The translations under genes and the position numbers were made by a program. A stretch of 12,068 bases of DNA from CAZSPL01 sp964608735. GTDB taxonomy: Bacteria > JAJVIF01 > JAPKYR01 > CAZSPL01. Positions within the stretch are counted from its first letter, which is position 1; every line of letters starts with the position of its first letter. Positions 6,592-12,068 of the stretch are shown piece by piece. Where the stretch lies: positions 1-12,068 of the forward strand of contig CAZSPL010000110.1 of the NCBI GenBank assembly GCA_964608735.1, given 5' to 3'. The notes beneath the pieces are model-generated. The model was not told the DNA's origin, searched no databases, and was given only the letters and a program-made list of their open reading frames with translations.

Positions 6592-8142
6592 TCAGGTAAT
6601 CCTGATAATCCGTTGACCTGCATAAACATGCCCGAACATATCGGTTGTGCGGATGTGAATCAGGTATGTTCCTGGTTCGGGATTTGCGGGAAGGTTCGCT
6701 TTCCACAAATGGCCGCAGGCCGATGGCTCGGGAAGCTTGCGTCCGGGCGGGGGATTATCGGAGGATTCGGCATCCTTGAGAAGCTTGTAAATCGGGTCGG
6801 CTGATTCGATGCGTTTCATTTTCATCCATTCGTTTTCCTCGCCGAACATCATTTCGACAACCGAACGTTCCGACCCGGCGAAGACATTGACGAAGATTTC
6901 CGTTTCACCCGCAGCGCCCGCCATCACCTCTTCCGGCGCGCAAATGTTCATCCGGTACGATTCCGGCCTCCGCGCGACCTTGTATTCCATGGAGTAGTCG
7001 TTGCCGTCGATGTCGAGGAACAAGTACCCGTTGGGCGTACCGTCGGACATCATCGCGTTCGGGATGCCGTATTCATCGGGCGCACCGGACCACCAGCTCC
7101 CGCATACGGTGCCTACAACGAGATGATGGTGCTGCTCCGGGCCATGCCATCCGCTGAGCCCGCGGAAGAAAATATGCCGCTGCTGATGCCAGTGTCCGGC
7201 GAGGGAAAGGGTGTGCGGATATTCGTCGATTATTTCGAATAACTTCCGGTAATCCGTGGTTTTTATCAGCGGGATATGCATCATCACCACGATGAGCTTG
7301 TCTTTCGGGACGAATTGCAGGTCGTTCGCTATGAACTGAAGCTGCGCCTTGCCTATTTCGCCGTGGTAGCCGCTGCCGTCCCAGTGGATATTATCGAGTA
7401 CGATGAAATGCGCCCGGCCATAGTTATATGAATAACACGGCGGGCCGAATATGCGCTCGAATGTTTCCACCGAATGCTCGTTATCGGGTGAATCCTGGTT
7501 CGTGTCGTGGTTGCCGGGCACGTTGTACCAGGGGATGCCTATCCGGGCGATCGTGTCGACGAGGGGGTCGAATACCGAGAGGTCATTGAATACGATATCC
7601 CCGAGGCTCACCCCGAACTCGGCATCGACGCCGATAAGTTCCTCGACAACATCGTGCGCGACATATTCGACTTCTCTAACATCCCTCGGCTGGGGGTCCC
7701 CGAAAACGACGATGCGATATTCATCGGGTTCTTCTTCGCGATAAAGCGGGAAATCCACCGATGGCGGGAGCGGCCCGGTCGGCGAGACCCCCGGATACTT
7801 CGAATCAGGCGAGCCAAGGGGTTTGTGGATGTAATAGAAAGATGGGAGGTTGTTGTCGTTTACCGGGGTTTTCCAGTCTTCGGGCTTGATGACAAAGATG
7901 ATAGAGTCGTCATCGATGGGAAGCTCATACATCCCGTCCTCACCGGTCATGGCGACATCGAGCCCGTTGGAGACGCATACCCCCGCAATGCCACCCTCGC
8001 CGTCATCGAATATATTGTTGCCGTTTGCATCGTTGAATACGATACCTTTCACGTATCCCGTGTCGTTGGATGCATCCGCGCAGGCGGCGGCAAGCAACAG
8101 CGAGAGAACGATTATAAAAATTGAGGTGGCGAATTTTCGCAT
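6592..8142 (-). CDS. Exported calcineurin-like phosphoesterase (MetallophosN-Metallophos-MetallophosC)
   Basis: A 516-residue exported metallophosphoesterase. Residues 1-21 are a signal sequence ending Ala-Ala-Ala-Cys21, a borderline lipobox; signal peptidase I cleavage after 'CADA' is also possible. Residues ~28-80 form a Cna-B/SdrD-B-like beta domain with a calcium-type loop 'NDANGNNIFDDGEGG', matching the N-terminal domain of this family. The catalytic domain has the full set of metal ligands: 'FGDPQ' (Asp149, Gln151), 'LGDIVFND' (Asp182), 'PGNHD' (211-213), 'MMHIPL' (His289), 'AGHWH' (His317, His319). The C-terminal region contains 'GSWWSG' and 'MSDGTPNGY', typical of the MetallophosC domain. 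It should hydrolyse a phosphoester outside the cytoplasm; substrate unknown. The ATG at 8142 is chosen over a longer frame from 8244 because AGGAGGG lies five bases upstream and the signal peptide starts there. It is divergent from the 8258 gene. Confidence 0.9.
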   Translation of the reverse strand: MRKFATSIFIIVLSLLLAAACADASNDTGYVKGIVFNDANGNNIFDDGEGGIAGVCVSNGLDVAMTGEDGMYELPIDDDSIIFVIKPEDWKTPVNDNNLPSFYYIHKPLGSPDSKYPGVSPTGPLPPSVDFPLYREEEPDEYRIVVFGDPQPRDVREVEYVAHDVVEELIGVDAEFGVSLGDIVFNDLSVFDPLVDTIARIGIPWYNVPGNHDTNQDSPDNEHSVETFERIFGPPCYSYNYGRAHFIVLDNIHWDGSGYHGEIGKAQLQFIANDLQFVPKDKLIVVMMHIPLIKTTDYRKLFEIIDEYPHTLSLAGHWHQQRHIFFRGLSGWHGPEQHHHLVVGTVCGSWWSGAPDEYGIPNAMMSDGTPNGYLFLDIDGNDYSMEYKVARRPESYRMNICAPEEVMAGAAGETEIFVNVFAGSERSVVEMMFGEENEWMKMKRIESADPIYKLLKDAESSDNPPPGRKLPEPSACGHLWKANLPANPEPGTYLIHIRTTDMFGHVYAGQRIIRIT

Positions 8143-8147
8143 CGATT

Positions 8148-8154
8148 CCCTCCT
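8148..8154 (-). promoter_or_regulatory. Ribosome binding site deciding the phosphoesterase start
   Basis: AGGAGGG on the minus strand, five bases before the ATG at 8142. It places the start at the signal peptide and rules out the 34-residue upstream extension. Confidence 0.7.
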
Positions 8155-8191
8155 GCTTCGAAACCGGGTGATGAGAACATTTCGAAATGAA

Positions 8192-8220
8192 TTTATAGCC
8201 GAAAACGGTGTAATGCACAA
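8192..8220 (-). promoter_or_regulatory. Candidate sigma70-type promoter for the phosphoesterase
   Basis: On the minus strand TTGTGC (8220-8215), a 17-base spacer and TATAAA (8197-8192). Transcription would start near 8185, about 43 bases before the chosen ATG. Confidence 0.4.
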
Positions 8221-8229
8221 AGGATTTTC

Positions 8230-8238
8230 TGGTATACT
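8230..8238 (+). promoter_or_regulatory. Candidate extended -10 promoter for the 8258 gene
   Basis: TGGTATACT (TGn plus a TATAAT-like hexamer at 8233-8238). No clear -35 is seen. The start would be near 8245, at the AGGAGG itself, giving a very short leader of about 13 bases. Confidence 0.35.
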
Positions 8239-8257
8239 CCGCACAGGAGGTATTGAG

Positions 8258-8740
8258 ATGTTGAAGTTACCGCCCGGCGTGGAATATGAACCCGACCCTA
8301 TAGATGTCCGCTACAGGCGCAACCTGAGGGGGCTTCTCACGCGTTTCAAGAAGCTGTACGACGCGATATACGAGCGTTACGGAGAAGACGGGCTCGATTT
8401 GATACGGGGGGTGAGCACGGAGTACGGGCTCGAAATCGCAGAGAGGATTCGCGAGCGGTATGGACCTATGGGCGTGAAAGAGATGGGGTTGTTCATCGTC
8501 AAGGTTTTCGACAACATGCGGGCGGAAGGGGATGTGCTGGAATGCAATGATGACAGGGTCGTCATCTCGGTAAAGGAGTGCCCATACCCGATGTCGTACC
8601 CCGAGGTATGCCGCGCGCATATCACCATGGAACGCGAGATGGTGAAGTCCATCAATCCCGAAGTGGAATTCGCGCTGGAAAAATCGCTTCCCGGCGGCGA
8701 CGGCGAATGCCTTTATGTCATCCGCAAGAGGGTGAAGTGA
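8258..8740 (+). CDS. Small cysteine-containing protein, ATC hydrolase/DUF6125-like
   Basis: A 160-residue soluble protein with no signal or membrane segment. The first ~90 residues are helical and charged. The second part has the pattern 'ECPYPMS' (Cys108), a following Cys118, a helix 'EREMVKSINP', and 'PGGDGECLYVI' (Cys151). This arrangement of Cys-Pro, then Cys, then Gly-Asp-x-x-Cys near the C-terminus is what I know from the L-2-amino-thiazoline-4-carboxylic acid hydrolase-like and DUF6125 proteins, most of which have no proven function. The three cysteines could bind a metal or cofactor. AGGAGG at 8245-8250, seven bases before the ATG, fixes the start; the same frame is open further upstream but that part is antisense to the phosphoesterase gene. 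It is divergent from the phosphoesterase and convergent with the transporter gene, 15 bases away. Confidence 0.75.
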   Translation: MLKLPPGVEYEPDPIDVRYRRNLRGLLTRFKKLYDAIYERYGEDGLDLIRGVSTEYGLEIAERIRERYGPMGVKEMGLFIVKVFDNMRAEGDVLECNDDRVVISVKECPYPMSYPEVCRAHITMEREMVKSINPEVEFALEKSLPGGDGECLYVIRKRVK

Positions 8741-8755
8741 GCGGCAGTGGAATTG

Positions 8756-9649
8756 CTATCGCGGAGTCAGGGCGAATATCGCCGCGATGGTCAATGCGAT
8801 GCCGACATACCCGAGCGCCGACATCCTTTCTCTGAATACAAACCCGGCAATCAGAATGATAAGCATCACGGTCCCGGCTGCTACGGTGGGGAATACGATA
8901 TATGCGGGCAATGCCGCGAGGGCGGCGATGATGAAATAGCTCATGAGGAGATTCGGAATTCCGAGTATGACTCCCCACCCGAGGTCGAGCGCGACGATTT
9001 TTGCATTGGTTATCAGCATCGCGACGGCAACGGAAATCGCGGCGCATCCGAACAGGAATGCGAGGAACAGGGCTTTTTCATCGAGTACGCCATAGCTTTC
9101 GAATAGTTTCATTATCAAATCGGCGAGTCCGAAACAGATGAGCAGCCCGATTGATGTAAATACAAGTATGACGGCTGATGTTTTCAAGCGCGTCTCCGCC
9201 TGTTCGCCGCCATGCATCCCGAGCGACATCAGTACCGCGGCGGCAAGCGCTCCGATGATTCCCGCAACCTGCAATGCGGTCGGTGATTCATGGAACAGGA
9301 TAACCGACGCGGTGATGGGAACCACCGACGAGAGGCGCATGAGGGTGACTGGAAGCGCCACGCCGCGTTTCTTGACGGCGAGTATCATCAGGAAGAAGTT
9401 GAGCGCGAAGATGAATCCGCCGATGGGAGCGAGGATAAGGGCGGCTCTGGATAACGCGATTGCAGGATTTTGTCCGCCTTCATGATTCCCGGTGAGGAGC
9501 CATATTATGAATCCCATGGACGATGCGATGATGTAATTGCCGAGAAGCATGGTCATGCGCTCGGTGACGCGGGTCTCGGCGTACTTGATGATTACCCCGA
9601 TTGATGTAGTGCAGATTATCGTCAGTGCCAGGTTCAGCATTTTCAGCAT
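8756..9649 (-). CDS. EamA/DMT-superfamily transporter
   Basis: A 297-residue integral membrane protein with about ten predicted helices (near residues 4-22, 33-52, 70-92, 95-118, 124-144, 157-178, 192-213, 220-245, 248-272, 278-295), in two repeats of five as in EamA permeases. The end of each repeat shows the usual pattern: 'LFHESPTALQVAGIIG' in the first and 'VFRERMSALGYVGIAL' in the second. Members export metabolites or amino acids, or move nucleotide sugars; the cargo cannot be read here. The ATG at 9649 is preferred over a TTG at 9676 because a perfect minus-strand TATAAT at 9682-9677 would start transcription near 9670, downstream of that TTG. An ATG at 9640 is also possible, and no strong ribosome site separates the two. 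It ends with TAG. Confidence 0.85.
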   Translation of the reverse strand: MLKMLNLALTIICTTSIGVIIKYAETRVTERMTMLLGNYIIASSMGFIIWLLTGNHEGGQNPAIALSRAALILAPIGGFIFALNFFLMILAVKKRGVALPVTLMRLSSVVPITASVILFHESPTALQVAGIIGALAAAVLMSLGMHGGEQAETRLKTSAVILVFTSIGLLICFGLADLIMKLFESYGVLDEKALFLAFLFGCAAISVAVAMLITNAKIVALDLGWGVILGIPNLLMSYFIIAALAALPAYIVFPTVAAGTVMLIILIAGFVFRERMSALGYVGIALTIAAIFALTPR

Positions 9650-9676
9650 TATTCCAGAGGATTCATCCGGCGGCAA

Positions 9677-9682
9677 ATTATA
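9677..9682 (-). promoter_or_regulatory. Promoter -10 element for the DMT transporter
   Basis: Perfect TATAAT on the minus strand, 27 bases before the ATG at 9649. No convincing -35 at 16-18 bases upstream. Confidence 0.4.
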
Positions 9683-9725
9683 GCGGAAGCGGGTTGTTAA
9701 TTCTCATTCTTAACATGGCAAATGT

Positions 9726-9754
9726 TTGAACCGGCAAATCGCATCTAATAAAAT
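9726..9754 (+). promoter_or_regulatory. Candidate sigma70-type promoter for the repeat lipoprotein
   Basis: TTGAAC (9726-9731), a 17-base spacer, then TAAAAT (9749-9754). Transcription would start near 9761, leaving a leader of about 70 bases before the ATG at 9830. It sits in an AT-rich divergent intergenic region (9650-9829). Confidence 0.5.
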
Positions 9755-9829
9755 GTAAAGTGTTTAAAATTCTACGTTAAACCGCTCCTTAGCACGCACC
9801 GGGATAGGTGTGATAATGAGAGGAAGAAC

Positions 9830-12068
9830 ATGAGACTATTCATCTTAACCATTCTTATATTCATCTTGACGGGATGCTCCGGTGGCGGCGGACTTATTTC
9901 GCCGATAGAGCCGCAGCCGCCGGTGGAACAACCACAGGCGCCCGGTACCGTCTCGGAAGCTGAACAGCGGGCATCCGATTCGAACCAGTCCCTCTGGGGA
10001 GTATGGACATTCGCCCTCGACAGGGAAACGATGACAATCGAACCGCTTCCCGCGCGGAACCTGCTCGCGCACTTCAACATCACTGAATATATAATGCCGC
10101 CCGCATGCGACGACTGCCTGGGTATAAAGGTAAATTCGTTCGACGACAGCACGTATATTCTCGATATCGATGTGACTCTCATAAACAAGATGCCCATCCA
10201 GGGCCACGATATAAGGGGCATCATTTATACGGACGATTACGGGCATCTACTGGTGAATAATGACGGGTGGACCGGCTTATTCGACGTCCTCGGCGGCGAG
10301 TCGATAAATCCATTCAAGGCATATTGCCAGGACGACTATTTCCGCATGTTCGACCCGAACTGGGAGCGCACGGAGAATTTCCTCATCCAGTGCCCCCATC
10401 CGCCCAAATTCAACTTTATTACTTTCGCGGTGACGGCGTCGTGGCCCGGAAACTGCAAGGAGCCTTATAAAATCTGGGGGTTCCAGTTACAGAATGAGAT
10501 AACCGATGAACAGGGCTCGGGCTCGCAGGCCGGCGCCTTCGTGCTTGACTGGCAATATGATGTTTCCGAAGTTACCCTCTCGGCGCCCGAAGTCACGGGC
10601 GTGGAATCCATCCAGATGTCGAATAGCATGCAGTACCTCTGGGACTGCTATATCGAAAACGCGGAGGGGGTTGACGACGGCGACTACGATTGCCTGATTA
10701 CCGCGAAATCCGAAAACTCGGGCGACCTGTGCATGTATCGCAAAGTGAAGCTGCACATAACCGACACCGGGCCGCCTCCCGAACCTGTTCCCTGCGAGGG
10801 AAACACATGGGGCGGTTATGGCAATGACGCGGGGGAAGGTGTCACTGTCGACTTGAACGGCAATATATACGTCTGCGGCGGTTTTGAAGAGGTTGTCGAC
10901 TTCGACCTCACCGAAAACACGCAATGGTTCGAATCAAACGGAAGCAAGGATGCGTTCATCACCAAGCTGAACCCGTCAGGGCAGTACCAGTGGACGAAGA
11001 CATGGGGCGGCGAATCCTGGGATATGGCGCAGGCCGTCGAGACCGATGGCAGCGGCTACGTTTATATCACCGGGCGGTTCAGCGGTACGGTCGATTTCAA
11101 TCCCGCCGAAGAGGGGATTGAGGAACGCACGGCTGTTGGAAATGCCGATGCATTCCTGCTGAAGCTCAACGGCGCGGGGCAGTTTCTGTGGGTGAATACA
11201 TGGGGCGGTCTCGATGAGCCAATGAGTACCCTTTACCTTGCGGTAAATGTCGGCGAAGCGCTCGCGTTCGACAACACGGGCAATATATATGTCGCCGGGT
11301 CGTTCGTGGGGACCGATGTCGACTTCGACCCGGGCGGCGGCATCGACATGCATTCGTCGAACGGCAATGGCGATGTCTTCATAAGCAAATTCGATACCTC
11401 CGGCAATTTCATCTGGGCGCGCACATGGGGCGGGCCGGGTACCGGGTATCCGCCGCATGACAGCTGGTTCTGCGATACGGGTCTCGGCGTGGAAGTTGAC
11501 AGCATGGGCAACGTGTGGATCGCCGGTTCGTTCGAGGGGAAAAATGTCGATTTCGACCCGGGCCCCGGCGAAGACCTGCACGACTCGACCGATTCACAAT
11601 TCGCATTCTTCCCGACGCTCGACGTCTTCCTCAGCAAATTCGACAGCGCGGGGAACTTCATCTGGGCAGGCGACTGGGGCGACCGCGCATACGAGGACTG
11701 GGGAGCGGGGATCGCGATAGACTCGGAAGACAATGTCTATGTAAACGGCGAATTCGCCTGCATCGTGGATTTCAATCCCGGCTCCGGTTATGAGCCTCAT
11801 GAATCAGGTTTCTACGGCAACTACAACTCCGATGTGTTTCTGACGAAATTCAACAACGCATGCGAGCACCAGTGGGCGCTTACATGGGGTTCGGGACACA
11901 TGTGGGATTCGTCATGGGACGTGAATTACGGCATCGACGGCGGGCTTTACGTGGTCGGTGAATTCGCCGGCGACGGGGTCGATATGTATCCCGGCGGCGG
12001 GACATATGAATTGACGGCATACGGCCTCGATGTTTTCGTGAGCAAGTTCGAGACCGACGGGCAGTTCG
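9830..12068 (+). CDS. Large lipoprotein with SBBP-like beta-propeller repeats (3' end outside window)
   Basis: The frame is open from the ATG at 9830 to the window end (746 codons so far, no stop). A ribosome site GAGAGGAAG lies at 9818-9826. Residues 1-16 are a lipoprotein signal with lipobox Leu-Thr-Gly-Cys (Cys16), followed by a Gly stretch and a Pro/Gln-rich linker. Residues ~45-250 form a distinct domain with 'WGVWTFALDRE', a 'CDDC' pair (93-96), 'RGIIYTDDYGH' and 'SWPGNCKEPY'; I do not know its fold. From residue 326 come six repeats of 65-83 residues, each starting with (T/D)WG and holding 'G(N/Y)(I/V)Y(V/I)' and 'VDF(D/N)PG'-type strands and an 'AF/VF...K(L/F)' strand, as in SBBP beta-propeller repeats. 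The mature protein is probably anchored on the cell surface or in the periplasm. Binding target unknown. Confidence 0.88.
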   Translation, partial: MRLFILTILIFILTGCSGGGGLISPIEPQPPVEQPQAPGTVSEAEQRASDSNQSLWGVWTFALDRETMTIEPLPARNLLAHFNITEYIMPPACDDCLGIKVNSFDDSTYILDIDVTLINKMPIQGHDIRGIIYTDDYGHLLVNNDGWTGLFDVLGGESINPFKAYCQDDYFRMFDPNWERTENFLIQCPHPPKFNFITFAVTASWPGNCKEPYKIWGFQLQNEITDEQGSGSQAGAFVLDWQYDVSEVTLSAPEVTGVESIQMSNSMQYLWDCYIENAEGVDDGDYDCLITAKSENSGDLCMYRKVKLHITDTGPPPEPVPCEGNTWGGYGNDAGEGVTVDLNGNIYVCGGFEEVVDFDLTENTQWFESNGSKDAFITKLNPSGQYQWTKTWGGESWDMAQAVETDGSGYVYITGRFSGTVDFNPAEEGIEERTAVGNADAFLLKLNGAGQFLWVNTWGGLDEPMSTLYLAVNVGEALAFDNTGNIYVAGSFVGTDVDFDPGGGIDMHSSNGNGDVFISKFDTSGNFIWARTWGGPGTGYPPHDSWFCDTGLGVEVDSMGNVWIAGSFEGKNVDFDPGPGEDLHDSTDSQFAFFPTLDVFLSKFDSAGNFIWAGDWGDRAYEDWGAGIAIDSEDNVYVNGEFACIVDFNPGSGYEPHESGFYGNYNSDVFLTKFNNACEHQWALTWGSGHMWDSSWDVNYGIDGGLYVVGEFAGDGVDMYPGGGTYELTAYGLDVFVSKFETDGQF
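10805..12068 (+). repeat. Six tandem SBBP-like coding repeats
   Basis: Units begin with the (Thr/Asp)-Trp-Gly motif at residues 326, 391, 457, 532, 615 and 685 (bases 10805, 11000, 11198, 11423, 11672, 11882). Spacing is 65, 66, 75, 83 and 70 residues. The core 'VDFDPG' or a variant recurs in each unit: 'VDFDL', 'VDFNP', 'VDFDPG', 'VDFDPG', 'VDFNPG', 'VDMYPG'. The DNA copies are diverged, so these are protein-level repeats, and the array continues past the window. Confidence 0.85.

Noticed and set aside
6591..6606. ATCAGG-TAAT-CCTGAT inverted repeat at the lipoprotein/phosphoesterase junction as a terminator
   Set aside because: The stem is only six base pairs, has no T-run on either side and lies inside the phosphoesterase coding end.
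7507..8124. A 205-codon plus-strand open frame antisense to the phosphoesterase
   Set aside because: The phosphoesterase has every metal-binding motif in order, so the antisense frame is a shadow.
8143..8244. A 34-residue N-terminal extension of the phosphoesterase from 8244
   Set aside because: It would place charged sequence before the signal peptide, cross the likely promoter and ignore the strong ribosome site before 8142.
9650..9676. The TTG at 9676 as the start of the DMT transporter
   Set aside because: It lies upstream of the transcription start expected from the TATAAT at 9682-9677, and the first membrane helix begins soon after the ATG at 9649.
11233..11800. Several minus-strand open frames across the propeller repeats
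   Set aside because: They mirror the repeat coding sequence, contain no family motif and lack ribosome sites. The plus-strand frame is unbroken to the window end.

Overview
The window reads as a piece of a chromosome from an uncultivated, probably anaerobic, Gram-negative-type bacterium. Three proteins carry lipoprotein or export signals, one of them has an SBBP-type repeat architecture common in candidate-phylum genomes, and there is a corrinoid-dependent methyl-transfer gene pair. I cannot name the phylum from the sequence. Genes are tightly packed, no gap between genes exceeds about 180 bp, and most starts have a purine-rich Shine-Dalgarno sequence. I saw no mobile element, CRISPR array, tRNA or rRNA.

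Left edge (1-402): the 3' end of an unrecognised plus-strand gene, then a short perfect hairpin between it and the convergent operon. Positions 403-6025, minus strand: a four-gene operon read from right to left. In transcription order it holds transketolase, a corrinoid (B12-binding) methyl-carrier protein, a URO-D-family protein of the corrinoid methyltransferase type, and a family GH31 alpha-glycosidase. Genes 2 to 4 are spaced or overlapped by only 1-2 bases, which suggests translational coupling. The GH31 gene is cut after codon 108 by a single in-frame TAG, with both halves otherwise intact and in the same frame. At least three other genes here use TAG as their normal stop, so the amber is more likely a point mutation, a sequencing error or readthrough than a recoded codon.

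Positions 6026-8756: a divergent promoter region, a small lipoprotein (plus), an exported three-domain calcineurin-like phosphoesterase (minus) that abuts it stop-to-stop, and a divergently read small cysteine-containing protein resembling the ATC hydrolase/DUF6125 group (plus). Positions 8756-9649: an EamA/DMT-type ten-helix transporter (minus). Positions 9650-9829: a divergent promoter region. From 9830 to the right edge: a large lipoprotein with an unusual N-terminal domain followed by at least six SBBP-like beta-propeller repeats. It is open at the window end.

Functionally, the operon is the most interesting part. A glycosidase that releases sugars and a transketolase that moves pentoses into central metabolism flank a methyl-transfer pair, with no recognisable substrate-specific methyltransferase in the window. 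This fits a hypothesis of demethylating and consuming O-methylated sugars, but the substrate is not shown by the sequence.
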